A DNA stretch of 15,135 nt from Collinsella sp. MSK.8.10 (GCF_019041915.1 NZ_JAHPYF010000013.1:1-15135); one strand, 5' to 3'. Shown: positions 1-7,092, counted from the stretch's first letter. Notes: a model not told the origin generated them from the letters alone. Program-made: numbers and translations.

Positions 1-108
1 GGGTCACCGCGCGGTCCGCATCTGATGGTGTCGACGTCAATGGTATACGGGTGCACCATCGACGTCTTCAATACAGAAGATATCAGTGCGGAATGTTTTG
101 GGAGGTAG
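1..108 (+). CDS. C-terminal tail of an unidentified protein (cut by window edge)
   Basis: Reading from base 1 there is an open frame of 35 codons ending in TAG at 106-108. The codons fit the rest of the window (many end in G or C), whereas another long-open frame here gives a cysteine- and leucine-rich, unprotein-like product. The visible tail contains a stretch of the form V-Y-G-C-T-I-D-V followed by F-N-T-E-D, faintly like the last beta strands of beta-class carbonic anhydrases. That resemblance is too short to name the gene. About 166 bases separate its stop from the regulator start. I am moderately confident it is coding and not confident of any function. Confidence 0.35.
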   Translation, partial: GSPRGPHLMVSTSMVYGCTIDVFNTEDISAECFGR

Positions 109-239
109 TCCAAACAGCCCCGGCTGGGGTCCTGTGTAGTCACCCTTTAGGCGGAACTCTCCTAATTATTTGGATGAGTCGTTTACTTACTTGTACTGTT
201 ACCGTCTTCCCGCTCTTATTGGGGTATGCTTTGTTCGTA

Positions 240-257
240 TGTAAACGTATGACATGT
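240..257 (+). promoter_or_regulatory. Operator-like site upstream of the LacI-type regulator gene
   Basis: The 18-mer TGTAAACGTATGACATGT follows the pattern TG-A/T-AAACG-N-A/T-TGACAT-A/G-T seen again at 1389-1406 and 1406-1423 and, inverted, at 1335-1357. It lies just downstream of a possible -10 hexamer TATGCT (225-230; no convincing -35 seen) and 17 bases before the chosen start codon. A repressor bound here would block its own transcription, so negative autoregulation is the natural inference. The motif also resembles the catabolite cre box, so a second regulator cannot be excluded. Confidence 0.6.
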
Positions 258-274
258 TGATGGGGGAGGGTGCT

Positions 275-1285
275 ATGGCTCGCGAGGGCGCTCGTTCTAA
301 GGATTCGGCTAAGCCTGGCATCAAGGAAGTTGCAGCGGTGGCGGGGGTTTCGCCTACTACGGTATCTCGCGTGCTTAATAATCGCGGCTATATTAGCCAA
401 GAGACCCGCGATAAGGTCCATGCCGCGATGGAGCGCGTCAACTATGCACCCAACGATATCGCCCGTGCCATGCTCAACGGTCGCCTGAATCTAATCGGTA
501 TGATCGTCCCCTATGTCAACAGCCCGTTTCATGCCCAAGCGGTCCAAGCCGTTGAGCGTACCCTGGCCGAAAACGGTTTTAAGATGCTGCTGTGCAATAG
601 TGCCAATCGACCTGATCTTGAGCGTTCTTATATCGATATGCTTCGGCGCAATATGGTTGATGGCGTCATTGTCAATTCGCTTAATATCGGTGCCGAGGCG
701 TATGCCGAGATGGGCTTGAGTCTGGTTGGTATCGACTGCGACCTTGGCGAGGCCTCTGTTCAGATTGCGAGCGACAGCTATAGCATCGGCGAACTTGCCA
801 CGCGTCGCCTGATTGATGACGGGTGTTCGCGCATCTTGTGCCTGCGCAACAATAGCCGCATGCGTATGCCTGCCAATAAGCGTACCGATGCCTACCACGA
901 TGTTGTAGAGCAGGCTGGTTTGCCCGCGCTTGTCCGTGAGGTCGAGTTCGTTAAGTCTGACGACGAAAAGAGCGCGGTCGTTGCGAAGATCCTCGATGAG
1001 AACCCTGATATTGACGGCATCTTTGCGGGAGACGACACGATGGCGGCTATCTGTCTTAACGTGATGAAGCAGCGCGGCTTGAGCGCTCCGGACGATATTA
1101 AGGTCGTGGGCGCGGATGGCGCCCGCCGCACTATGACGTTTATGCCTGACTTAACAACCGTTCGTCAAGATATCGATCGCATCGGAGAGCTCGCGGCGCA
1201 ATCCATCATCGCTCTTGTTAACGGTGAAAAGCCCGAATCGAATACCAAGCTTCCTGTCGAACTTATCGAGGGTAAAACCGCGTAA
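275..1285 (+). CDS. LacI-family transcriptional repressor of the sucrose/fructoside locus
   Basis: A 336-residue protein, the usual LacI length. Residues 16-36 form the N-terminal helix-turn-helix (IKEVAAVAGVSPTTVSRVLN), followed by the hinge-helix region at about 58-70 (Y-A-P-N-D-I-A-R). From residue 72 comes the periplasmic-binding-protein-like sugar domain, starting NLIGMIVPYVNSPF and ending with the D-x-x-x-I-G-E-L-A segment near 300. The start at 275 was chosen because GGGGGAGG (262-269) stands six bases upstream; an in-frame ATG at 254 would put the operator inside the gene and has no ribosome site. The gene precedes the first GH32 gene by 183 bases in the same direction. Family members bind an operator dyad and release it when a sugar or sugar phosphate binds; sucrose, sucrose-6-phosphate or fructose are the likely ligands from context only. 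Confidence 0.93.
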   Translation: MAREGARSKDSAKPGIKEVAAVAGVSPTTVSRVLNNRGYISQETRDKVHAAMERVNYAPNDIARAMLNGRLNLIGMIVPYVNSPFHAQAVQAVERTLAENGFKMLLCNSANRPDLERSYIDMLRRNMVDGVIVNSLNIGAEAYAEMGLSLVGIDCDLGEASVQIASDSYSIGELATRRLIDDGCSRILCLRNNSRMRMPANKRTDAYHDVVEQAGLPALVREVEFVKSDDEKSAVVAKILDENPDIDGIFAGDDTMAAICLNVMKQRGLSAPDDIKVVGADGARRTMTFMPDLTTVRQDIDRIGELAAQSIIALVNGEKPESNTKLPVELIEGKTA

Positions 1286-1334
1286 TTCACCCCGCGCCAA
1301 AAGAATCCCTCAAACGCCTCCAATAACCGTTCGC

Positions 1335-1357
1335 CGGCATATGTCAACCGTTTGCCG
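1335..1357. promoter_or_regulatory. Upstream operator-like site, inverted orientation
   Basis: Read on the minus strand, this contains GGCAAACGGTTGACATATG, which matches the tandem sites at 1389-1423 over AAACG and TTGACATATG. It is flanked by complementary pentamers, CGGCA at 1335-1339 and TGCCG at 1353-1357. Its central CG lies 46 and 63 bases from the CG centres of the two downstream sites, the latter about six helical turns, so it could act as an auxiliary operator for looping. Binding is inferred, not shown. Confidence 0.55.
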
Positions 1358-1388
1358 ACGACTGGAACTGCGAAAAGACGTATTGGTG

Positions 1389-1423
1389 TGAAAACGTTTG
1401 ACATATGAAAACGATTGACATAT
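1389..1423 (+). promoter_or_regulatory. Tandem LacI-type operators overlapping the fructosidase promoter
   Basis: Two near-identical 18-mers, TGAAAACGTTTGACATAT (1389-1406) and TGAAAACGATTGACATAT (1406-1423), share one base and repeat with a 17-base period. They differ at one position. Each has the CG-centred layout typical of LacI-family operators. They contain the promoter hexamers at 1398-1426, so binding would exclude RNA polymerase. The matching site before the regulator gene (240-257) makes that regulator the likely ligand. Confidence 0.7.
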
Positions 1424-1426
1424 CTT
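1398..1426 (+). promoter_or_regulatory. Promoter for the GH32/PTS operon
   Basis: TTGACA at 1398-1403 is a perfect -35 hexamer, and TATCTT at 1421-1426 stands at a 17-base spacing as a fair -10. A second TTGACA at 1415-1420 is part of the other operator copy and has no good -10 at the right distance. Transcription would begin near 1433, giving a leader of about 35 bases before the first GH32 start. Confidence 0.65.
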
Positions 1427-1468
1427 GCAGTTGTACCGAGTTAGTATCACGTGGGAAGGAAGTCTCGG

Positions 1469-2851
1469 ATGCACAAGGTGTATTACCAGCCTGAGGGAAT
1501 TTGGGTGGGCGACATCATGCCGTACGGCGAGGACGGCACGTTCTATCTCTATCATCAGCGTGACACGCGAAACCCCGGACCTTTCGGAGAGCCGTTTGGC
1601 TGGGCACTCGCGACAACCAAGGACTTCGTCAATTACAAAGACTTTGGCGAGAGCCTTGAGCGTGGCGGCGACGAGGAAGTCGACCAGTATGTTTATGCCG
1701 GCACGGTGTTTAAGGTGGGCGACAAGTACCATGCGCTCTACACTGGTTGCAATCGCGATAAGGTCCGCGCACGTTTGATGAAGCAAGTTCTTCTTCACGC
1801 AACGAGTGACGACGCCGTCAAGTGGGAGAAGAACATCGCCGAGACGCTGCTTCCGCCCCAGGAGGGTTACGATGACCGCAACTGGCGCGATCCCTTTGTG
1901 CTTTGGGATGAGGAGAACGAAGAGTACATGCTCATCCTCGGCACGCGTGTGGGCGAGGACAAGCGTCTGATGACCGGTCGTCTGGTCAAGTTCACCTCCA
2001 AGGACCTGGATACCTGGGAGTTCCAGGGCGACTGGTGGAATCCGGGCCTGTACACCATGTTTGAGATGCCTGATCTTTTTAAGATGGGCGACTGGTGGTA
2101 TCTGGTGTTCTCTGAGTACAGTGATGGCAACAAGACCCGTTACCGCATGTCTCGCTCTATCAACGGTCCCTGGATCACTCCTGCGGACGATTCCTTCGAT
2201 GGCCGTGCGTACTATGCCGCGCGTACCGCATTTGATGGCGAGCGCCGCGTTCTCTTTGGTTGGGTTCCTACACGTGACGAGGGCGGTGACCCCAGCTCTT
2301 ACCTGTGGGGCGGCACCTTTATGCCCCTCGAGATCGTTCAACGTGCCGACGGAACGCTTGGCACCAAACTCCCCGACAGCATGCTTGGCGCCTTTGGCGA
2401 GGCCAAAACAGTCGAGGCCTTTGAGCTTTCCTGCGAGTCGGGCAAGGTCGAGCAGGTGCTCGCCGCGGATGCCGGTTCCACCTATATGCTCGACGCTGAC
2501 ATCGAGCTCACCGGTGACGCTGCCGGCTTCTCGGTGAAGCTTGCCGAGGACGCCGAGTCCGGTCTTGCCTATGAGTTCCGCGCCAACCTGCGTGAGGGCA
2601 AGCTCGAGTTTACGGCTGCCCCCCAGTATCCATGGTTCCAGGTCAACAACATGGGCCTCGAGCGTCCGTTGTTCTTTAAGGGCGAGGGCACTCACCATGT
2701 GCGCCTGGTCGTTGACGACGATATCGCGACCATCTTTGTCGATGATGTTGCGCTCAACGCTCGCTTCTGCAATAAGCAGGGCCAGGGTGTGGCGCTGACG
2801 GTCACCGACGGTACGCTCAAGTGCGCAAACGCAACGATTGCGTCTCTGTAA
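1469..2851 (+). CDS. Atypical GH32 beta-fructosidase, cytoplasmic
   Basis: A 460-residue protein with no signal peptide. The N-terminal five-bladed propeller carries the three GH32 acidic residues in order: D15 in the block WVGDIMPY (nucleophile), D141 in NWRDP (transition-state stabiliser) and E199 in F-E-M-P-D (acid/base). The C-terminal part from about 320 reads as the GH32 beta-sandwich, ending with V-R-L-V-V-D-x-D and I-F-V-D-D strands. The start ATG has AAGGAAG (1456-1462) six bases upstream. Oddities: the usual W-M-N-D-P-N sugar-binding block is replaced by W-V-G-D-I-M, and the cysteine of E-C-P-D is methionine. This divergent subgroup probably acts on a fructoside other than plain sucrose-6-phosphate; the substrate cannot be read from sequence. 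It is first in the operon, 45 bases ahead of the PTS gene. Confidence 0.85.
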   Translation: MHKVYYQPEGIWVGDIMPYGEDGTFYLYHQRDTRNPGPFGEPFGWALATTKDFVNYKDFGESLERGGDEEVDQYVYAGTVFKVGDKYHALYTGCNRDKVRARLMKQVLLHATSDDAVKWEKNIAETLLPPQEGYDDRNWRDPFVLWDEENEEYMLILGTRVGEDKRLMTGRLVKFTSKDLDTWEFQGDWWNPGLYTMFEMPDLFKMGDWWYLVFSEYSDGNKTRYRMSRSINGPWITPADDSFDGRAYYAARTAFDGERRVLFGWVPTRDEGGDPSSYLWGGTFMPLEIVQRADGTLGTKLPDSMLGAFGEAKTVEAFELSCESGKVEQVLAADAGSTYMLDADIELTGDAAGFSVKLAEDAESGLAYEFRANLREGKLEFTAAPQYPWFQVNNMGLERPLFFKGEGTHHVRLVVDDDIATIFVDDVALNARFCNKQGQGVALTVTDGTLKCANATIASL

Positions 2852-2896
2852 TGGTGGCAAAACGTCCTATGATTTCGTAAGGGAATGGAGAGGAAC

Positions 2897-4348
2897 ATGG
2901 ACTACAAAGTAGTGTCTCAGCAAGTCGTCGATAACGTCGGCGGTCTGGAGAACATCGAGGGTGCCACGCATTGCGTTACGCGTCTGCGTTTGGTGCTCAA
3001 GGATACGAGCAAGTACAACAAGGCCGAGCTCGAAAACATCGATGGCGTCAAGGGCGTGCTGTACAACAGCGGCCAGCTCATGATCATCTTCGGTACCGGT
3101 ACCGTCAACAAGGTCTACGATGAGTTTATGGCTCTGACGGGCGTTAAGGAGATCAGCGCTTCCGAGGTCAAGGGCGCCGAGGCGGACAAGAAAGGCAAGT
3201 TCTTCTCTGTCCTCAAGGTGTTCTCGGACATCTTTATCCCCATCATTCCCGCCTTCGTCGGTGCCGCTATCATCATCGGCCTTAAGTCGCTGATCGTTGC
3301 CAACGGCCTCTTTGGCATGGAGGGCAGCCTCGCCGACCACAGCGAGTTCCTCAAGAACCTCGCAAGCTTCTTTGCCATTATTGCCACCACCTTTGACTAC
3401 CTGCCTGTCCTGGTTATGTATAGCGCGGTCAAGCGTTTTGGCGGCAACCCGATCCTGGGTATCCTCGTCGGTATCGTCATGGTTCACCCGAGCCTTATGA
3501 ACCGTAACGCGTTCGTTATGGATCCGTCGGGTGCTGAGTACTGGAACTTTGGTCCGCTCTCCATCCCCATGGTTGCTTTCCAGGGCGGCGTGTTCCCTGC
3601 AATCCTGACTGCCTGGTTTATGGCCAAGGTCGAGAAGATTGCCCAGAAGTACATCCCCGAGGTCGTCTCGTTTGTCTTTGTCCCGACCGTTACCCTGATT
3701 CTTGCTAACGTTGCCCTGTTCACCGTGTTCGGCCCGCTCGGCAACCTGATCGGCGACGTCCTCGCTGGCGTAATCGATGTCCTGTACAACAGGATGGGCG
3801 TCTTTGGCGCCTTTGTCTTCGCTGCGTTCCTGCAGCCGCTCGTCGTTACCGGTACGCATCAGTTCATCCAGGGTATTGAGGCCAACCTCGTTGCCACGAC
3901 CGGCTTCAACTACATCCAGGCCATCTGGTCGGTTTCCATCATCGCCCAGGGCGGCGGCGCCATCGGCATGTATCTCATTCACAAGAAGCACTCCAAAGAG
4001 CGCAACATCTGCATGTCGTCCTTTATCCCGACGCTAGTCGGTATCTCCGAGCCCGCAATCTTTGCTGCAAACATGCGCTACTCGATCATTCCGTTCGTCT
4101 GCGCTTGCATCGGTGCAGGCTGCGGCGGTGCCTTCGTGAAACTCTTTGAGGTGCGCGCCATCGGTCAGGGTCTGACCGGAGTACTTGGCCTGCTCATCGT
4201 CACACCCGAGACGCTCGTGTGGTATGTGGCTGGCAATCTCATCGCCTTCATCGTGCCGATCGTCTTGATCTTTGCCTACAACAAGGCAAAGGGCGTGCCG
4301 ACCACCGATGAAGAGGGCGCTGGCGCTGGCTTCGACGTTAGCTTCTAG
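2897..4348 (+). CDS. scrA: PTS sucrose-type transporter, EIIBC component
   Basis: A 483-residue fused EIIB-EIIC of the glucose superfamily. The EIIB domain (about 1-80) has the phosphorylated cysteine C26 in the context ATHCVTRLRL. A charged linker (about 88-102) leads to the EIIC membrane domain (about 105-465), rich in hydrophobic helices, with F-G-G-N-P-I-L-G near 181-188, T-G-T-H-Q near 318-322 and the G-I-S-E-P substrate motif at 382-386. These fit the sucrose/trehalose/beta-glucoside branch; two GH32 neighbours favour sucrose. The protein ends shortly after the last helix with no EIIA domain, so a separate glucose-type EIIA must donate phosphate. ATG 2897 was preferred to ATG 2885 because the GGAG at 2887-2890 lies six bases before it. 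It imports sucrose and releases sucrose-6-phosphate inside the cell. Confidence 0.9.
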   Translation: MDYKVVSQQVVDNVGGLENIEGATHCVTRLRLVLKDTSKYNKAELENIDGVKGVLYNSGQLMIIFGTGTVNKVYDEFMALTGVKEISASEVKGAEADKKGKFFSVLKVFSDIFIPIIPAFVGAAIIIGLKSLIVANGLFGMEGSLADHSEFLKNLASFFAIIATTFDYLPVLVMYSAVKRFGGNPILGILVGIVMVHPSLMNRNAFVMDPSGAEYWNFGPLSIPMVAFQGGVFPAILTAWFMAKVEKIAQKYIPEVVSFVFVPTVTLILANVALFTVFGPLGNLIGDVLAGVIDVLYNRMGVFGAFVFAAFLQPLVVTGTHQFIQGIEANLVATTGFNYIQAIWSVSIIAQGGGAIGMYLIHKKHSKERNICMSSFIPTLVGISEPAIFAANMRYSIIPFVCACIGAGCGGAFVKLFEVRAIGQGLTGVLGLLIVTPETLVWYVAGNLIAFIVPIVLIFAYNKAKGVPTTDEEGAGAGFDVSF

Positions 4349-4385
4349 TTGAGCCGTTCAGCGTAATCTGAGGGTAAGTCCATTT

Positions 4386-4427
4386 GGGGAAGGGCGTTCG
4401 GCTCGTGTGAGCCGAGCGTCCTTCCCC
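4386..4427 (+). other. Long intercistronic hairpin between the PTS and second GH32 genes
   Basis: Two 19-base arms (4386-4404 and 4409-4427) pair along their whole length around a GTGT loop. Seventeen pairs are Watson-Crick and two are G-U wobbles (arm positions 9 and 12) that work only in RNA made from the + strand. No U-run follows (next bases ATAGACGAG), so it is a poor intrinsic terminator. It more likely protects the upstream mRNA end or tunes expression of the downstream gene. Confidence 0.75.
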
Positions 4428-4449
4428 ATAGACGAGAAAGTCAACGGCG

Positions 4450-5892
4450 ATGTTTAATCAAAAAAATAAGGTGACACGCGCGGACTATGAGCAATGGCGT
4501 GCCGGACAGGATGAGACGGCGGGTCGCATCGCGTCCGACCCCGATAGGCTCCTGTTCCATGTGGAGCCTGAGCTTGGCTGGCTCAACGATCCCAACGGTT
4601 TGGTGCAGATCGGTGATACGTATCACATCTATCACCAATACGATCCATTCGATGCTGCGCATGGCGGTCCAGTGCTTTGGAATCATCTGACAACAAAGGA
4701 TTTTGTGACGTACGAGAATTGCGGCCCTGTGCTGTTCCCCGATTCCGATTTGGATTCGAGCGGAGCGTATTCTGGTTCTGCCTTTGTACACGACGGCAAG
4801 ATTCACTACTTCTATACCGGCAACGTCAAGCATTTTGACCGCGATGATTACGACTACGTGTTGACGGGCCGTGAGCAAAACCAAATTCATATGGTTGCCG
4901 AGAATCCCGACGAATTGGGCAAGAAGCGTGTGGCTGTTGGGCCGGTCGATTACCCCGACGATATCGGTACGCACGTACGCGACCCCAAGATCCTTGAACA
5001 CGATGGTATCTACTACATGGTTCTGGGCGCTCGTACGAAAGACGACCGCGGCTGCGTGCTTGTCTATACCTCGAGCGATCTAGAGGACTGGAGCTATGCG
5101 ACGCGCATTGAGTTGGGCGAGAAGTTTGGCTTTATGTGGGAGTGCCCCGATCTGTTTGAGCTCGATGGTGAGCTTATTCTCGTTTGCTGTCCGCAGGGTG
5201 TGTCCGCCGATGGTTGGCGTTACCGCAATCCGCACCAGTGCGTGTGGTTTCCCATCGAGGCCGATTGGGAGGCGCCGAGTTTTAAGATCACCGGGCAGGG
5301 CATGCCCCCGATGGTCGATGCCGGCTTTGATTTCTACGCACCGCAGTCCTTTGAGGATGCTGCGGGTCGGCGTTTGATGATCGGATGGTCGGGATGCCCC
5401 GATGCGACGGCAGAAAGCCCGACGGTGGCACGCGGGTGGCAGTGCGCGTTGACGGTGCCGAGAGAGCTGAACATGCGCGATGGTAAGCTCTGTCAGCAGC
5501 CGGCGCACGAGATTGAGGGGATGCGCGGCGACTGCGTTCGCGCGACAGGCGGTGAAACCGTTGAGGAGCCGGGCCGCCTGTTTGATCTTGTGGTTTCCTG
5601 TGAGGGCGCCCAGGTGATCGAGCTCGAAATCCGCAAGGGTGTCTTTGTGCGTTATACGGACGGGATGCTTACCCTCGATATGGGTGACGAAGGCTATGGG
5701 CGCGACCAGAGGTCGATTGAGCTCGGCGAGCTTCGCGACCTACGCGCGCTTTCGGACACTACGATGGTCGAGATTTTTGCAAATGGCGGCGAGGCGGCAC
5801 TTACGAGCCGTACCTATTCGCCGGCGGTTCCGGCGATGGAGCTGCACGCCGAGGGTGCGGCATCGATGAATTTCTACCGCCTCGTGCATTAA
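4450..5892 (+). CDS. scrB: Sucrose-6-phosphate hydrolase (GH32 invertase)
   Basis: A 480-residue protein of normal length for ScrB/SacA, without a signal peptide. The propeller domain has all canonical blocks: W-L-N-D-P-N-G at 44-50 with nucleophile D47, Y-S-G-S-A at 107-111, R-D-P at 177-179 and W-E-C-P-D at 230-234 with acid/base E231. A C-terminal beta-sandwich fills about 330-480. It cleaves sucrose-6-phosphate from the PTS into glucose-6-phosphate and fructose. It follows the PTS gene after 101 bases that contain a strong hairpin. The ribosome site is poor (GAGAAAG about nine bases upstream); a GTG at 4471 is an alternative start but would remove little. The first codons are A-rich, unlike the rest. 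No fructokinase gene follows. Confidence 0.92.
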   Translation: MFNQKNKVTRADYEQWRAGQDETAGRIASDPDRLLFHVEPELGWLNDPNGLVQIGDTYHIYHQYDPFDAAHGGPVLWNHLTTKDFVTYENCGPVLFPDSDLDSSGAYSGSAFVHDGKIHYFYTGNVKHFDRDDYDYVLTGREQNQIHMVAENPDELGKKRVAVGPVDYPDDIGTHVRDPKILEHDGIYYMVLGARTKDDRGCVLVYTSSDLEDWSYATRIELGEKFGFMWECPDLFELDGELILVCCPQGVSADGWRYRNPHQCVWFPIEADWEAPSFKITGQGMPPMVDAGFDFYAPQSFEDAAGRRLMIGWSGCPDATAESPTVARGWQCALTVPRELNMRDGKLCQQPAHEIEGMRGDCVRATGGETVEEPGRLFDLVVSCEGAQVIELEIRKGVFVRYTDGMLTLDMGDEGYGRDQRSIELGELRDLRALSDTTMVEIFANGGEAALTSRTYSPAVPAMELHAEGAASMNFYRLVH

Positions 5893-5961
5893 CCGTGCGT
5901 GGAGCACGATTGGATTTGCTGGACGGAATGTGTCGCAGTTGTCGCGGCCAACTACCGCTTA

Positions 5962-5984
5962 CCGCATATAGTGACCGTTTGCGG
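5962..5984. promoter_or_regulatory. Possible fifth operator-like site, upstream of the DegV gene
   Basis: Seventeen of 23 positions match the site at 1335-1357 when aligned without gaps, including CATAT and ACCGTTTGC. The outer pentamers are again complementary (CCGCA and TGCGG), with the second base pair swapped from G-C to C-G relative to the other site. The middle four bases differ, so TTGACA is lost. It ends five bases before a possible -35. It could be a degenerate copy or chance. Confidence 0.35.
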
Positions 5985-5989
5985 AATAA

Positions 5990-6018
5990 GTAACACTCCT
6001 TAATAAACCGTGTAGAAT
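5990..6018 (+). promoter_or_regulatory. Probable promoter of the DegV gene
   Basis: GTAACA (5990-5995, four of six matches to TTGACA) and TAGAAT (6013-6018, five of six matches to TATAAT) are separated by 17 bases. Transcription from here would start near 6025 and give a leader of about 145 bases that contains two stable hairpins. Confidence 0.5.
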
Positions 6019-6044
6019 CTCAGATAAGCACGGAGTTTTCCAGG

Positions 6045-6118
6045 GAGACGCTGTCCTTTGTTATGTGCAAAGGGCGGCGTCTCTTTGGCGCTTGGGGGTC
6101 GTTCTGTAGCAGGACGGC
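6045..6118 (+). promoter_or_regulatory. Structured 5' leader with two hairpins before the DegV gene
   Basis: Hairpin 1: arms 6045-6060 and 6068-6083 give 16 pairs around a seven-base loop. Hairpin 2: arms 6098-6106 and 6110-6118 give nine pairs around TAG. Each has exactly two U-G wobbles, all of the kind that pair only in + strand RNA, which points to selection on a transcript. A weaker third pairing, CATATTA (6131-6137) with TAATAATG (6165-6172, one bulge), would cover the start codon. I recognise no known riboswitch class. Hairpin 1 could alternatively end the upstream operon, but it is followed only by TTT. Confidence 0.5.
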
Positions 6119-6169
6119 GGGCGTGTGTCACATATTAAAAAGCCAACGTCGAGATGGGTCGTGATAATA

Positions 6170-7024
6170 ATGGGCAAGTACATAATCGTGGTTGAATCTG
6201 GTTCGGATGTGACGCCAGAGCTCTGCGAGCGCTACGGCATCGTGCGCGTGCCTATGCATGTCACGATTGGTGACGAGACCGTCGAGGACGGCTCGATCGA
6301 TCCGCTCGAGATTTATTCGCGCTGCAACGAGTTTGGCGTGATGCCCAAGACCAGCGGCTGTGCGCCGGCAGATTTTGCGCATGTGTACGACCGCATCCAT
6401 GCCGAGCAACCCGACGCGACCATTCTGCATCTTGCATATTCCGAGGCCACGACCTGCTCGCATCAATCATCGAAGATCGCCGCCAAGGGTCGCGACTACG
6501 TCTACTCCATGGACACGCGTTTTGTCTCGGTGGGCCAGTCGCTTGTTGTCGTCGAGACCGCCAAATACATCGAGGCTCACCCCGATGCCACCGTCGACGA
6601 GATCTTCGCCTTCGCGAACTCCGTCATGGACCGCGTGCTGCTGGGCTTTGTTCCTACCGATCTTGCCTTCCTTAAGGCGGGCGGTCGCTTGTCCAACGTC
6701 GCATTCCTTGGCGCACATCTGCTCAAGATTAAGCCCTGCATTGAGGTGACGGGCGGCAAGTTCGTGGCGACCAAGAAGTTCCGCGGCTCTATGCTCAAGT
6801 GCGCCCGCGCCTTTATTGACCACATGGTTGCGAAGGGCGAGATCGACTACTCGCACATTGGCCTGGCGTATTCGGTAGGCCTTTCCCAGGAGCTGCGCGA
6901 CGACATGGAAGTCTATGCGCACGACCTGGGCTTTAAGGACATTACCTGGACTCAGGTCGGCGGCGTCATCTCGAGCCACTGCGGCCCGACCGCCTTCGGT
7001 GCGGTGCTCACGCTTAAAGCGTAA
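6170..7024 (+). CDS. DegV-family fatty-acid-binding protein (FakB-like)
   Basis: A 284-residue protein, normal for DegV. Visible family blocks: the N-terminal strand and turn KYIIVVESGSDVTPE at 3-17 (the family usually has D-S-T-A-D here), P-K-T-S-G-C-A-P at 59-66, D-T-R-x-x-S-x-G-Q at 115-123, F-L-K-A-G-G-R-L-S at 167-175, L-L-K-I-K-P near 184-189, and G-P-T-A-F-G at 272-277 near the end. Characterised DegV proteins bind a fatty acid and present it to fatty acid kinase FakA for phosphorylation; FakA is not in this window. The ATG at 6170 has no good Shine-Dalgarno; GTG codons at 6161 and 6125 share the frame. It lies 277 bases after the GH32 gene behind its own leader, so it is probably a separate unit. 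Confidence 0.85.
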   Translation: MGKYIIVVESGSDVTPELCERYGIVRVPMHVTIGDETVEDGSIDPLEIYSRCNEFGVMPKTSGCAPADFAHVYDRIHAEQPDATILHLAYSEATTCSHQSSKIAAKGRDYVYSMDTRFVSVGQSLVVVETAKYIEAHPDATVDEIFAFANSVMDRVLLGFVPTDLAFLKAGGRLSNVAFLGAHLLKIKPCIEVTGGKFVATKKFRGSMLKCARAFIDHMVAKGEIDYSHIGLAYSVGLSQELRDDMEVYAHDLGFKDITWTQVGGVISSHCGPTAFGAVLTLKA

Positions 7025-7092
7025 AGGCCGCAGGCGAGCGTTCTTCAGCCTGACATCTCGACGTAGACCCCAGCCATGGTGATGGGGGATAG

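Noticed and set aside
24..60. Seven-base inverted repeat GATGGTG/CACCATC with GACGTC repeated nearby
   Set aside because: It lies within the probable coding tail at the left edge and has a long loop; likely chance.
113..135. CCCC-GGCT-GGGG mini-hairpin as a terminator for the left-edge gene
   Set aside because: Only four GC pairs and no T-run follows.
1310..2860. A 516-codon open frame antisense to the first GH32 gene
   Set aside because: It mirrors a convincing GH32 gene; the product has no recognisable fold and is a by-product of G/C-rich third codon positions.
2856..2875. GGCAAAACGT before the PTS gene as another operator
   Set aside because: Only the first half matches; TTGACATAT is absent and the 45-base gap lies inside an operon.
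2867..3991. A 374-codon antisense frame across the PTS gene
   Set aside because: Its product is a run of D, E, G, N and H residues typical of reverse-complemented membrane-protein codons, with no domain or ribosome site.
6045..6118. Known riboswitch or small RNA in the DegV leader
   Set aside because: No signature of fluoride, c-di-GMP, TPP, lysine, SAM or T-box classes was seen; kept only as an unassigned structured leader.
7069..7088. CCCCA/TGGGG hairpin after the DegV gene as a terminator
   Set aside because: Five pairs with a ten-base loop and no T-run; the nested repeat at 7093-7165 is the better candidate.
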